This document shows, piece by piece, positions 19,631 through 29,629 of a stretch of DNA of 64,000 nucleotides. Numbering within the stretch: position 1 is the stretch's first letter; every line of letters begins with the position of its first letter. Both the position numbers and the translations under genes were made by a program. Under the pieces are notes generated by a model. The model was not told the DNA's origin. It saw only the letters and a list, made by a program, of their open reading frames with translations, and did not search any database. This DNA comes from Phycisphaerae bacterium (GTDB taxonomy: Bacteria > Planctomycetota > Phycisphaerae > Sedimentisphaerales > Anaerobacaceae). The DNA is taken from positions 1 through 64,000 of the forward strand of contig JAUWAY010000009.1 in the NCBI GenBank assembly GCA_030601845.1. Direction: 5' to 3'.

Positions 19631-21447
19631 TCATGTTCAGGGCTCTGTGCTTTCTGTCCTTTGTCTTCTGTGTTTAGCTTTTCCAGAAGCGATTTTAGCT
19701 TATTGGCAAAAAACATATTACGCCATCTGACCGGCTCTTTCTCGCCCGGCATAAACAGGAGACTGACCGGCACGCCCGGCTCGTTATAGATATTTTTCAA
19801 AGCAATCGTTGCCGGGTAATCCTTGACTGTGGTATCGGCTTTAATTGCGAAAACGCCTTTTTGCTCGATTAATTTTGCGATATCTTTGCGAGAGTAAACC
19901 GTTCTTTCCACCGCCTGACAGCTCAAGCACCAATCGGCAGTAAACTTAATCAAGACAGGTTTTTCCTGCGTTAAAGCGGCCTGTATCGATGCGGCGTCAT
20001 ACTTCTGCCAGTCGATAAGTTGAGCGTCCGGTGCGGGCAAAAACGTCCCGCCCGCTGCAATTGCCAGGACAATCGCGATAATTCTTATAAGCCACTTGCG
20101 CGATATCTTAGTGTTATAACTGACCCAGCCACCCCACATCCAAACACAAAAGCCAAGCACCACTGCAAAATACAGGACACCCATTCTGCGCACTTGCGGC
20201 AGCGCCGAGAGGAGCTTTACTGCAACAATGAGCAGGACAAATCCAATTGTTTGCTTAAACAATTCCATCCATCGCCCCGGTCTGGGTGTGCGCTTTAACA
20301 ATCCCGGCATTGAGGTAAGTATTGCGTATGGCGTGGCCATACCGATACCTATGACCATTATCGCGGTTGTGGCCAGCAGCAGAGGCTGAGCCTGTGCCCA
20401 GGCAAAGGCCGCTGCCAAGATTGCGAAGCTGCAGGGCGTGCTTAAAACCGCTGCCAGAAAGCCCATTCCGACAGCTCCGGTATAGCCGCTGCCGGAGCCG
20501 GATTTGCTCGCTATTGCGGACGGCAGAGTAATCGTAAAGACCCCGAACATAAAAAGTGCCAGCACAACGAGCAAAAGCACCATCCCGGTAACAAAAGCCG
20601 GATTGCGGAACTGGTCGCCCCACTGCAACACCGTTCCATAGAAGATTTGCAAAACGATATTTGCTCCTGCAAGGCACGCAAAGAACAGCAATATCCCAAG
20701 ACAAAAAGCAAGCCCCAACGCCGTCGATTTACCTTTGCTCTGTTTTGCCTGCTCAACGATTCGCATCACGATAAGAGGCAACACCGGCCAGACACAGGGC
20801 ATAATATTCAGCGACAGTCCCGCCAAAAACGCCAAACCGAATGCAACTAAGGCGGAATAGTTTACCCACTGGCTTATCTCGATTGCTTTAGTCAAATCCG
20901 GCACGGTGAATTTTGGTTTGCTCATCGCTGCATCGAGGGAAATACGGATATCTGTACTCAAATCGCCGAAGTCCGGCACGCGACATTGAATATCCGAGCA
21001 TACCGCCCCTTCGATAACGATGTCGGCGCTGACATTAGTTTTACCAGTCTCAAATTCAGCCCGGGCAACATTAAACGGTAAAAACACTGTGAATTTGTTA
21101 CTGAAGACCTGAAGCTTTTTGCCTGAAGTTCTATCAAAATACCATTCAGAGGCAGGAAATATCGGTTCAGAAAAGCTTATATAATCTTTCGCGGAGGGTT
21201 TGATTTTAAGATTCATGCCACCCGGTGCGGTTTTGACGGATGCGTAGAAATGCCACTCTTTTTTTAAATCGAAATGAACTGCCAATGCGGATTCACTGCC
21301 CGGGCGAACAGCTTCATATTGCTGCTCAACCGAGACAGTAACAATATCGGTTTTGATTATATTGGCAGGAGCCGGTGCAGCGAGTCCATTAACGGCGAAA
21401 ATCAAAATTAAACATAAAATAGCAGCACCTTTTTTCTGCATAGGCAC
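19627..21447 (-). CDS. Thiol:disulfide interchange protein (DsbD-like, CcdA TM plus thioredoxin domain)
   Basis: 606 aa; N-terminal DsbC/D-like domain, multi-TM with 'SLNIMPCVWPVLPL', C-terminal 'FTADWCLSCQAVE'. Confidence 0.88.
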   Translation of the reverse strand: MPMQKKGAAILCLILIFAVNGLAAPAPANIIKTDIVTVSVEQQYEAVRPGSESALAVHFDLKKEWHFYASVKTAPGGMNLKIKPSAKDYISFSEPIFPASEWYFDRTSGKKLQVFSNKFTVFLPFNVARAEFETGKTNVSADIVIEGAVCSDIQCRVPDFGDLSTDIRISLDAAMSKPKFTVPDLTKAIEISQWVNYSALVAFGLAFLAGLSLNIMPCVWPVLPLIVMRIVEQAKQSKGKSTALGLAFCLGILLFFACLAGANIVLQIFYGTVLQWGDQFRNPAFVTGMVLLLVVLALFMFGVFTITLPSAIASKSGSGSGYTGAVGMGFLAAVLSTPCSFAILAAAFAWAQAQPLLLATTAIMVIGIGMATPYAILTSMPGLLKRTPRPGRWMELFKQTIGFVLLIVAVKLLSALPQVRRMGVLYFAVVLGFCVWMWGGWVSYNTKISRKWLIRIIAIVLAIAAGGTFLPAPDAQLIDWQKYDAASIQAALTQEKPVLIKFTADWCLSCQAVERTVYSRKDIAKLIEQKGVFAIKADTTVKDYPATIALKNIYNEPGVPVSLLFMPGEKEPVRWRNMFFANKLKSLLEKLNTEDKGQKAQSPEHE

Positions 21448-21475
21448 CTTGTAGGTAATTGGAATAGCGATAATA

Positions 21476-23530
21476 TCAGCTATCTGAGGGCTTTTGCTGT
21501 TCTTTCTGTTCGGATTTTGGCTGGTTGTTTTTTGCTTGCTCGGCAGCTAACAAATCGGCTACCGTGGGCTTGTCCAGCTCGCCGCCTTTGAGAATCAATT
21601 CCACATCATCGGCATCGAGAGTTTCGTATTTCAGCAGCGCCTTTGCTATTCGTTCGAGTTTATCCTTGTTTGATTCTATCAACTCTTTTGCTTTTTTATA
21701 TGCCTCGTCGGTAATTCTTTTTATTTCCTTATCGATTGTCTCGGCTGTTTTCTCCGAATATTCTTTCTCGCCCGGCATCACGTACATTATGTCCTTAAGC
21801 CCCGCATCCGGCCCGTAACTAATCAGCCCAAGCTGTTCACTCATACCCCAGGTCAAAATCATTTGCTTAGCGATATTGGTGGCCTGTTGGATATCCGATT
21901 GTGCGCCGCTGGATATATCATCGCAAAATATCTCTTCTGCGATTCGCCCGCCGAAACACACCTGCAAAAGTGCCATACAATATCTCTTTGTATAATGCAT
22001 ACGGTCCTTTTCCGGCAGAGCAAAGGTCGCCCCGCCGTAAGGACCGCGAGGGATGATGCTGACTTTATGCAGAGGGTCAGCCTCTTTCAGCACAGATTGG
22101 ATGAATGCATGCCCAGACTCATGATAAGCAGTAATTTTTTTGTCATACTCATCAATGACCCTGCTTTTTTTTGCTCTTCCCCATCGCACTTTGTCCCGTG
22201 CCTCTTCGAGGTCGGCCGTCTCGACGGAGTCTTTATTGGCCATAGTCGCAGCCAGGGCAGCCTCATTGATAATAGCTGCCAGATCGGCACCAGTAAACAT
22301 AGGTGTCCCGCGTGCCAGTCTTTCCAGGTCAGCCTCAGGCCCTAATTTTATTTTCTTTGCATGGACCTTCAAAATATCCACTCGGCCCTTCAAATCCGGC
22401 AGTGGCACAAAAATTTGCCTGTCGAATCTTCCCGGCCTGGTCAACGCATGGTCTAAAATATCGGCGCGGTTGGTCGCTGCAATCACAATCACCTGGTCGT
22501 TCGTATCAAAGCCGTCCATTTCAACCAGGATCGCATTTAGTGTTTGCTCGCGTTCGTCATGTCCGCCACCAACATAGCCGGCCCCACGTTTTCGTCCGAT
22601 AGCGTCAACCTCGTCAAGAAAGATGATACAGGGCGAATTTTCTTTGGCCTGCTTGAACAGGTCGCGTACCCGCGATGCTCCGACTCCAACGAACATCTCC
22701 ACAAAATCGCTGCCGGATATACTAAAGAACGGCACATCGGCCTGGCCGGCTATGGCCTTTGCAAGTAACGTCTTTCCGCAGCCGGGCGGGCCCATAAGCA
22801 AAACTCCGCGAGGGATACGGCCACCCAGCCGTTGGAATTTTTTCGGATTTTTCAAAAACTCGATTATCTCAGCCACTTCTTCCTTTGCTTCTTCGACACC
22901 AGCGACGTCATTAAATGTAACCTTGACCCGGTCTTTGTCTTGCAGGCGATGCCTGCTCCGACCAAACGACATCAGCATCCCGCCGGCCCCGGAGCGAAGA
23001 TTACGTGCAAAGAAAAAATAGAAAATTCCGACGAGAATAAGGATTGGGAATATCATCCCCACCAGATTCCAAAGCCAGATTCGCGGCGGCTCACTATCGG
23101 TCCTTACGCCATCTTCCTTCATTTGCTTGAGCAGCTCACCGAGCCAGTCCCCATGTATTTCCGGCTTATAATAAACCACAAAAGAGGCTTTGCCTTTGTC
23201 TGCCCGGCTGGCAAGGCCCTGCTCATTGAATTTGCCTGTTATCTCTGTATCCTTGATAGTAACACTGTCAACGTTCTTGTTCTCAACATGATCGACAAAT
23301 TCGCTCCAGCTGATCTCATCAATACTCAGCAGGGGTCTCAGCACCATCATCACTGTGAATATCACAAGGCCGATTATCAACAAGTTAAACGGCCCACGTT
23401 TATAGCTCGGTAATGGCGGCTTTTTGCCCCCCCTCAAGCGCCCTTTATTATTGCGTTTTGGGGCCCCGCCGCCTCTGCCTTGTGAGCGAGGATGCGGTTG
23501 AGTCGGCTTTTCGTTTTTACTATCACTCAC
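21476..23530 (-). CDS. ftsH: ATP-dependent zinc metalloprotease FtsH
   Basis: Walker A '[16 protein letters not shown]', 'HESGHAF' zinc motif. Confidence 0.97.
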   Translation of the reverse strand: MSDSKNEKPTQPHPRSQGRGGGAPKRNNKGRLRGGKKPPLPSYKRGPFNLLIIGLVIFTVMMVLRPLLSIDEISWSEFVDHVENKNVDSVTIKDTEITGKFNEQGLASRADKGKASFVVYYKPEIHGDWLGELLKQMKEDGVRTDSEPPRIWLWNLVGMIFPILILVGIFYFFFARNLRSGAGGMLMSFGRSRHRLQDKDRVKVTFNDVAGVEEAKEEVAEIIEFLKNPKKFQRLGGRIPRGVLLMGPPGCGKTLLAKAIAGQADVPFFSISGSDFVEMFVGVGASRVRDLFKQAKENSPCIIFLDEVDAIGRKRGAGYVGGGHDEREQTLNAILVEMDGFDTNDQVIVIAATNRADILDHALTRPGRFDRQIFVPLPDLKGRVDILKVHAKKIKLGPEADLERLARGTPMFTGADLAAIINEAALAATMANKDSVETADLEEARDKVRWGRAKKSRVIDEYDKKITAYHESGHAFIQSVLKEADPLHKVSIIPRGPYGGATFALPEKDRMHYTKRYCMALLQVCFGGRIAEEIFCDDISSGAQSDIQQATNIAKQMILTWGMSEQLGLISYGPDAGLKDIMYVMPGEKEYSEKTAETIDKEIKRITDEAYKKAKELIESNKDKLERIAKALLKYETLDADDVELILKGGELDKPTVADLLAAEQAKNNQPKSEQKEQQKPSDS

Positions 23531-23547
23531 AATTCGTATCTCACTTC

Positions 23548-23636
23548 TGTCATTGCGAGGCCTTTGAAAAAGGCCGTGGCAATCTCAACCTTTCGGAAGA
23601 TTGAGATTGCTTCGCTTCGCTCGCAATGACCTTGCA
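23548..23636. repeat. Dispersed intergenic palindromic repeat 'tcattgcgagg...gagattgcttcgcttcgctcgcaatgac'
   Basis: Self-complementary ends (tcattgcgag / ctcgcaatga); partial related copy near 39877. Confidence 0.65.
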
Positions 23637-23645
23637 CATCCACTT

Positions 23646-24239
23646 TTACCATTTTTTTCCCATTAATTCTACGATTTTCCTTGCCAGGTTGTTTGCCGCA
23701 AGGGCTGATGCATAGCGGAAGCCCTGATTTTGCCATTCCGAAAAGCTGGCAGAGGCGTTGACCAAGCGGTTGTCTATCAACAATTCCCCTGTTTTTAGAT
23801 TTTTCCAGTTGACCACCGCCTGGAGCTGGAGCTGTTTTTCGAGTGCTCGGCCGGTCTGGCGTTCGCTAGTCAGTATTGAAACACTTGCCTGTACGATTTG
23901 TCCGCTTATTACGGTGTCGGCCCGGTCCAGGCTGGAGATTATCTTATAGGGCGTCTCAACCTCGATACGCTTTCCCAGGGCATCGGATAGTTCGTACTCA
24001 ACTCCCCGCCAAAAGCTCTGGTTTTCAAACATTTCCACGTAAACGCTGGCTACTTCTTCAGGGAACAGCGACTCGTTGGAGTAGCCAGCCATCCCGGCAC
24101 ATCCGCAAAAACCCAGACAGAGGACAGAGGACAAAAGGCAGAGGACAGAAGACAGAAAACGAGGGACGAATCGTCCATCGTAGTCCGAATGACCGAAATT
24201 CAAATGACCAAAACTAACTATTCTTTTAACTTTAGGCAC
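23646..24239 (-). CDS. LptE-family LPS-assembly-like lipoprotein
   Basis: Lipobox 'GFCGCAGMAGYSNESLFPEEVASVYVEMFENQSFWRGVEYELSDALGKRIE', typical LptE layout; upstream TPR/BamD-like gene. Confidence 0.75.
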   Translation of the reverse strand: MPKVKRIVSFGHLNFGHSDYDGRFVPRFLSSVLCLLSSVLCLGFCGCAGMAGYSNESLFPEEVASVYVEMFENQSFWRGVEYELSDALGKRIEVETPYKIISSLDRADTVISGQIVQASVSILTSERQTGRALEKQLQLQAVVNWKNLKTGELLIDNRLVNASASFSEWQNQGFRYASALAANNLARKIVELMGKKW

Positions 24240-24268
24240 TTTAGCTCACTTTAGGCACTTTTCACTTT
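24229..24268 (-). repeat. Solo AAAGTGNNCT repeat (reverse orientation)
   Basis: aactttaggcactttagctcactttaggcacttttcacttt. Confidence 0.75.
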
Positions 24269-25206
24269 GTTAATTCTTTTTTTGCCATTTCTGCGGCCTT
24301 ACTGTCCGGCCATTTGTCCAGGACCATTTGATAATACAAATTAGCCGATTGCTTATTACCAGTTCTTTGATAATATCGGCCAATATTGAATTGTTTATAA
24401 GCCAATTGCTCATCTATCTGCTTCAATATTCTATCAACACCGATTTTTTCAGCATCTTCGGGATATAGTGCTCTGAAATTTTCGTAATAGGTTTTGGCGC
24501 TAACCAGATTTGACCCATCATAGTTTGGTCCTTTATACGTAGCGTGCCTGCATCGAGCCTTACCAAGCAGTGCGTCTTTACTGATTTGGTCGGTTGGCCA
24601 TTGCGATTCGATTTCCGACCATTTATAGTATGCCTCGTTGAATTTTCCTCGCCTTTCGTAATTTTCTACCACTGCCTCAGCCGCTAATATCGCGATTGGT
24701 GCATCGCTGGCCCGGTCGCTAATCCTTTCCATAATTTTAATGCCTTCGGCGTATCCTTTCATTTCGAAGATGCCAAGTACTGTTTTTTTCCGCCCGGCCA
24801 AAAATTCCTCAGCAATGTAAAACTGCCTGTCCAAAGCCGCATCACGAAGTTCACTTTCGGGATATTCAGCGAGCAACTTGTCATAGCCCCTGACCGCCCT
24901 GACAAATTTTCCTTCGCAAAAGAACATCTCCGCCTCGATAAAGGCATCCAAATCGGGCCCTGCAATTTCGGGAAAGTCCTTTTCGAGTTGTTCCAATGCC
25001 TCCTTAGCAGCCTTGCATTGCCCTGTGTTAACCAGTTTTTTGATTTGAGTTACCGCCAGCAGATACTTATCCTCACCTTTAGCCGACACAGCTTCCCAAT
25101 CCCTGCCTTCGTTCAATCGCCAGGTCTCCGCCGAGACCTCCGGCAAGGCCAACAGCAGCGATGTTAAAGCCAATACTATTGCAAATTGCGCCCTGTTCTT
25201 AAACAT
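24262..25206 (-). CDS. TPR / outer membrane assembly lipoprotein BamD-like protein
   Basis: Signal peptide and TPR-like repeats 'LLAEYPESELRDAALDRQFYIAEEFL'. Confidence 0.72.
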   Translation of the reverse strand: MFKNRAQFAIVLALTSLLLALPEVSAETWRLNEGRDWEAVSAKGEDKYLLAVTQIKKLVNTGQCKAAKEALEQLEKDFPEIAGPDLDAFIEAEMFFCEGKFVRAVRGYDKLLAEYPESELRDAALDRQFYIAEEFLAGRKKTVLGIFEMKGYAEGIKIMERISDRASDAPIAILAAEAVVENYERRGKFNEAYYKWSEIESQWPTDQISKDALLGKARCRHATYKGPNYDGSNLVSAKTYYENFRALYPEDAEKIGVDRILKQIDEQLAYKQFNIGRYYQRTGNKQSANLYYQMVLDKWPDSKAAEMAKKELTK

Positions 25207-25282
25207 AATGCTGCGTTCCCAATCATCAGAATTTAGCTATTCCAACCGCAACTATCAGATATTATACCCGTTTTCGAAACCA

Positions 25283-25345
25283 TTGCAAAGGGCAAATCGC
25301 TAATTGCAAAGGGCAAATCGCTAATCGCAAAGGGCAAATCGCTAA
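25283..25345. repeat. Three tandem 21-bp direct repeats (ttgcaaagggcaaatcgctaa)
   Basis: Units at 25283, 25304 and 25325; the third has t->c at position 2. Confidence 0.9.
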
Positions 25346-25554
25346 TCGCTGCTTGCTACGACCATAAAAAAACGTTATTTTTTTGCATTTTCCTCATCTA
25401 TATGCAGTAACCTCTTTTCAACAAAGAAATTAAGGGATGTGATTTTTGTTGCCAAAATATATAAATTTTCTTGATGGATGTAGCAACATCCGATATATTA
25501 TATATAATAGTTTGTGAATGTGAACTCAAGCACCAAGCAGGCGTAATATAATTT

Positions 25555-26178
25555 ATGAGGTACCGTAGGGTTCCGGATGAGACTGTTCGGCGGCTGTCAG
25601 TTTACCTGCGGGGTCTGCTGTTTTTGGCAAAGCAGGGTCGACAGAACATATCAAGCCGGGATTTGGCCGATTTCCTCGGCGTTAATCCCTGGCAGATAAG
25701 AAAGGACCTTTCTTATTTTGGCGGTTTCGGCACCCCTGGAGTCGGCTATAAAACAGAAAAGCTAACAAAGCAGATAAAAAAAATTCTCAAGCTCGATTCT
25801 GTCCACAAGACAGCCTTAGTAGGGGTGGGTAATCTGGGCTCGGCTGTTTTGGCGTATCCAGGCTTTAGGATATATGGTTTTAACATCGCTGCCGCGTTCG
25901 ATACCGACCCTAAGAAAATTGGCAGAAAAGTAAAGAATATCACGATTGAAGATGTCTCAAATCTACAGACATTGAAGAGAAGAAAGATTAACCTTGCGAT
26001 TATTACCGTTCCGCGAGATGCTGCTCAGCAAACGGCCGATGCTCTGGTCAAAGCAGGTGTAAAGGGCATCTTGAATTTTTCTCCGTGCCATATAACGGTG
26101 CCTAAGAAAGTCAAAGTAATAACTTTAGACATTGCAAGGGTTCTTGCTCGCCTGCCATACTATATGTCGGCGAGTTGA
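25555..26178 (+). CDS. rex: Redox-sensing transcriptional repressor Rex
   Basis: 'RRLSVYLRGLLFLAKQG...ISSRDLADFLGVNPWQIRKDLSYFGGFGTPGVGY', 'VGVGNLGSAVLAYPGF'. Confidence 0.95.
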   Translation: MRYRRVPDETVRRLSVYLRGLLFLAKQGRQNISSRDLADFLGVNPWQIRKDLSYFGGFGTPGVGYKTEKLTKQIKKILKLDSVHKTALVGVGNLGSAVLAYPGFRIYGFNIAAAFDTDPKKIGRKVKNITIEDVSNLQTLKRRKINLAIITVPRDAAQQTADALVKAGVKGILNFSPCHITVPKKVKVITLDIARVLARLPYYMSAS

Positions 26179-26203
26179 GTTTCACAGGTTCAGGTAAGAA
26201 AAA

Positions 26204-27259
26204 ATGGAAGCCGTTTTTATAAGCAAATTGAAGCCTCTTTTAGATGCTGTTGCCGAACAGATGGCCCTTTATGTTCCGAAAAAGAGCGGAGAATATTATG
26301 TATACAGTAAATACGACCCTTCTGCCAACAAATCGGTTGAGTTTAACAACATACGCACCTGCACTACGGTAAAGGAATTCATATTTGCGGTTTGTGAGCT
26401 TGCTGCAGTTTACCCTGAACCCACCGGACCGGAAGATATAAAACCTTTCGCCGTCTTCGGACTCAAAGACTGCGATTTGCGCTCCATTGAAATCCTGGAC
26501 AAAGTTTTTACAGAAGAGGAATTCCAGGACGTGCTCTATGTAAAACGGCGAGAGAATATGTTTATAATCTCATCCGATTGTTTCGACCCCAGCGAGAGTT
26601 GTTTCTGTAACATTTTTGATGGTCGGCCCTATGCTCAAAGCGGCTTTGATTTGAATGTTTCGCAGGTAAGAGCCGGCTTTATTATCGAAGCCGGTTCGGA
26701 CAAGGGTAAAGATTTTATAGAAAAACACTCGCAGCTCTTCACTGAAGCCGACCAGAGCTTATTGGACGAGCGAGATAAAAACAGGGCTCAGACGCAAAAA
26801 CAACTTGAGCAAAACAATGCTGAACTCAAGTTCGATGCCACAATTAAGGAAATCATGGAAAACGGCCAAGATTCCGCGGTTTTTGATGTCGAGGCAGAGG
26901 AGTGCGTCGAATGTCAGGCCTGTACGAGGATATGTCCCACCTGTCACTGTTTCTACCTCTATGATACCAGGCAGAAAGATTACTTCACCAAGATGAAGAT
27001 GTGGGACAGTTGTATGAGGGTTGGCTATGCCGAAGTAGCCGGTGGTGCAAATCCACACAAAATACTTGGTGATAGAATCAAGCATCGCCTTATGCACAAA
27101 TTTGTCTATTTTCTCGATAGATATGGCATCGATATGTGCGTCGGCTGCGGAAGATGCATTGAGACGTGTGCCGGTGGAATAGACCAACGAACCATACTAA
27201 AGAAATTGAGTGAAGAATTCAAGAGCAAAGGTAAGACAAAATCGAAAGTGGCAAAATGA
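26204..27259 (+). CDS. 4Fe-4S protein, AsrA / sulfhydrogenase beta subunit-like
   Basis: 'CVECQACTRICPTCHCF' and 'CVGCGRCIETCAGGID'; adjacent to the gamma-like subunit. Confidence 0.82.
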   Translation: MEAVFISKLKPLLDAVAEQMALYVPKKSGEYYVYSKYDPSANKSVEFNNIRTCTTVKEFIFAVCELAAVYPEPTGPEDIKPFAVFGLKDCDLRSIEILDKVFTEEEFQDVLYVKRRENMFIISSDCFDPSESCFCNIFDGRPYAQSGFDLNVSQVRAGFIIEAGSDKGKDFIEKHSQLFTEADQSLLDERDKNRAQTQKQLEQNNAELKFDATIKEIMENGQDSAVFDVEAEECVECQACTRICPTCHCFYLYDTRQKDYFTKMKMWDSCMRVGYAEVAGGANPHKILGDRIKHRLMHKFVYFLDRYGIDMCVGCGRCIETCAGGIDQRTILKKLSEEFKSKGKTKSKVAK

Positions 27260-28077
27260 GCCAAAACCCCTACCAGCCCATAAATGGCGAAATCGTTGAC
27301 ATTATAGATGAGTCCCCAACGATTAAAACTTTTGTCGTTGTGCCGGAAGAAAAGTTTAAGTTCGAGACGGGTCAATTCGTGGAGCTGACTTTGCCGGGCG
27401 AAGGTGAAGCTCCGTTTACGCCTTCCTCGCCGCCGGGGCAAACAGAGAAGATGGAAATCACCATTATGGAAGCCGGACGGGTGACGGCCCTATTGCACCA
27501 GTGCAAAAAAGGACAAAAGGTCGGTATTCGCGGGCCTTTCGGCAACGGCTATCCGATTGACGATTTTGTCGGTAAAGAGATTTATATTGTCGGCGGCGGC
27601 GTAGGTTTGGCACCAATCCGGTCGTTATTCCTGACCCTGGTGGATAGAATAAAAGATTTCAAATCCGTAGTTTGCCGGTTTGGAGCCAGAACGCCGGATG
27701 ATTTTATCTATAAAAATACTCTTTTCGGCTCCTGGCAAAAAATTGCCGGCGTGAATATGAAACTTACCGTTGACGAAGCAAACGGCCAATGGAAAGATAA
27801 TGTCGGTGTGGTAACCACGATACTGGCGCCTGATGATGTGAAAATTAAAAACGCAGTGGTGGTGGTTTGTGGGCCGCCGATTATGATGAAATTCACTACC
27901 TTAAAATTGTTGGAGTTTGGATTCGTCGCTAAAGACATTTATCTTTCGATGGAAAAAAATATGAGCTGCGGAATAGGTAAATGCGGCCATTGTATGATAG
28001 GCAAGTATTATGTCTGTAAGGATGGCCCTGTCTTTACCTACAAGCAGATAAAACAATACCCTGATATTTGGGACTGA
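27256..28077 (+). CDS. FAD/NAD(P)-binding protein, AsrB / sulfhydrogenase gamma subunit-like
   Basis: 'YIVGGGVGLAPIRSLFL', C-terminal [2Fe-2S] 'CGIGKCGHCMIGKYYVCKDGPVFTY'. Confidence 0.87.
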   Translation: MSQNPYQPINGEIVDIIDESPTIKTFVVVPEEKFKFETGQFVELTLPGEGEAPFTPSSPPGQTEKMEITIMEAGRVTALLHQCKKGQKVGIRGPFGNGYPIDDFVGKEIYIVGGGVGLAPIRSLFLTLVDRIKDFKSVVCRFGARTPDDFIYKNTLFGSWQKIAGVNMKLTVDEANGQWKDNVGVVTTILAPDDVKIKNAVVVVCGPPIMMKFTTLKLLEFGFVAKDIYLSMEKNMSCGIGKCGHCMIGKYYVCKDGPVFTYKQIKQYPDIWD

Positions 28078-28148
28078 TTCGTGGCTCGCCGCTCGTGGCT
28101 CGGCACTCGTAGTGCGGGTCGCGGAGCACTGGTCACGGGAAACGAACT

Positions 28149-28700
28149 ATGGGTGCGAAGCTAATAATCGATTTGGCAAAATGCAAACTTCAGGGCGATT
28201 CCGGCGTTCGGTGTTCGTACAAGCATCATCCTGAAAACAAGGGAATCGACTCGCTTCTGGAGATGATTCGTTTCGCCTTGATATGTCGCAGGTGCGAAAC
28301 TGCGCCGTGTGTCAATGCCTGTCCCCAGGGCGCTTTAGAGAAGGTGCCGAAACGAGGGACGGGGGGCGAGGGACGAGAGACAAGTGAGGACGTTCTTAAG
28401 CGTGCAAATATGCTGTGCACCGGCTGCGGTACTTGTGCGATTGCCTGTCCGTTTGGCACGATATATACTGATTTGATACCTTTTCCAAGCAGCGTTTGCG
28501 ATGTGTGCAAAGGCAGATTGGGACCGGGCGAAAAACCGTTGTGTGTTACTACCTGCGAGGATGGGAGCATAGACTACAGAGAAGCTGACCTGTCGAAGGA
28601 AGGTGATTTGGTGGAAGTTTTCGAGGATATCGTTGTTAAAGTCACAGGTGGCGTTCTCTGGGAGCCGTTTTTAAGGGAAAAAGAAGAGATAAAGAAATGA
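28149..28700 (+). CDS. 4Fe-4S ferredoxin-type hydrogenase subunit
   Basis: 'CRRCETAPCVNACP', 'CTGCGTCAIACPFGTIY'. Contains a repeat-derived insertion. Confidence 0.83.
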   Translation: MGAKLIIDLAKCKLQGDSGVRCSYKHHPENKGIDSLLEMIRFALICRRCETAPCVNACPQGALEKVPKRGTGGEGRETSEDVLKRANMLCTGCGTCAIACPFGTIYTDLIPFPSSVCDVCKGRLGPGEKPLCVTTCEDGSIDYREADLSKEGDLVEVFEDIVVKVTGGVLWEPFLREKEEIKK

Positions 28701-29620
28701 GTGTCCCCTTGAATATTTTGTTCTGGATTGTTGTTATTCCAGGTACCGTTGTCTTCGGCCTGGTTGCTTCCTGGATAGTTCGCAAGGTCAGCGCCCTTGT
28801 GCAGTGGCGTGTTGGGCCGCCGCTTTGTCAGCCGTTATACGACATTATGAAACTGATGGGCAAGGAAATCCTTGTGCCGCAGGAGGCGCAACAAACCGTT
28901 TTTATGGCGGCGCCGCTTGTTGGTTTGGCCGGCATTCTGCTGTTTTCGATAATGCTCTGGCGGATAACTATTACCGAAACGGCCTTTGTTGGCGACATTA
29001 TTGTGGCGATTTATCTAATGGCTCTGCCGTCTCTGGCACTGATTCTGGGCAGCAGCGCCAGTGCCAGTCCCCACGCGGCGCTTGGCACAAGTCGGGAAAT
29101 GAAGCTGGTTATGAGCTATGAGCTGCCGCTGGTGCTGGCCTTTATCGTGGTGATTATAAAAACCGGTGGGCAGCTCAATTTAGCTGCAATCGCTCAACAG
29201 ACACCGGCCCTTAGTATATCCGGAATGCTGGCGTTTCTGGTTGCGCTATTGTGCGTTCAGGCGAAACTTGGGTTTGTCCCGTTCGATATAGCCGAGGCCG
29301 AGACCGAACTTGGAAGCGGTGTTCTGATGGAATACTCCGGAGCTTTGCTTGCTGTTTGGAAACTTATCCAGGCAGTGATGCTCGTGGCACTGCCGTTGTT
29401 TTTGGTAACAGTATTTCTTGGTGGCTTCAGGCCAAACTTATGGGCAGGGCTTGGCAAACTTGTGGGGATATTGGTTTTGCTGATTTTGATAAAGAATACA
29501 AACCCGCGTGTGCGGATTGACCAGGCAATGAAGTTTTTCTGGTTTTACTGCGGGATTGCTCTGGCTGCTGCTATTATTCTGGCAATAATAGGTAATTATT
29601 GTGGCGTCGGTTGGCTTTAA
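28697..29620 (+). CDS. Group 4 hydrogenase / complex I subunit H-like membrane protein (EchB/HyfC/MbhM)
   Basis: 'QWRVGPPLCQPLYDIMKLMGKE', 'FVPFDIAEAETELGSGVLMEYSG'. Confidence 0.9.
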   Translation: MSVPLNILFWIVVIPGTVVFGLVASWIVRKVSALVQWRVGPPLCQPLYDIMKLMGKEILVPQEAQQTVFMAAPLVGLAGILLFSIMLWRITITETAFVGDIIVAIYLMALPSLALILGSSASASPHAALGTSREMKLVMSYELPLVLAFIVVIIKTGGQLNLAAIAQQTPALSISGMLAFLVALLCVQAKLGFVPFDIAEAETELGSGVLMEYSGALLAVWKLIQAVMLVALPLFLVTVFLGGFRPNLWAGLGKLVGILVLLILIKNTNPRVRIDQAMKFFWFYCGIALAAAIILAIIGNYCGVGWL

Positions 29621-29629
29621 GGTGGATTT

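Noticed and set aside
22832-23413. 193-aa plus-strand ORF opposite ftsH
   Set aside because: Antisense to a clearly conserved gene; composition is typical of shadow ORFs.
25283-25345. Direct repeats as a possible CRISPR array
   Set aside because: Units are contiguous with no spacers, and no cas genes are present.
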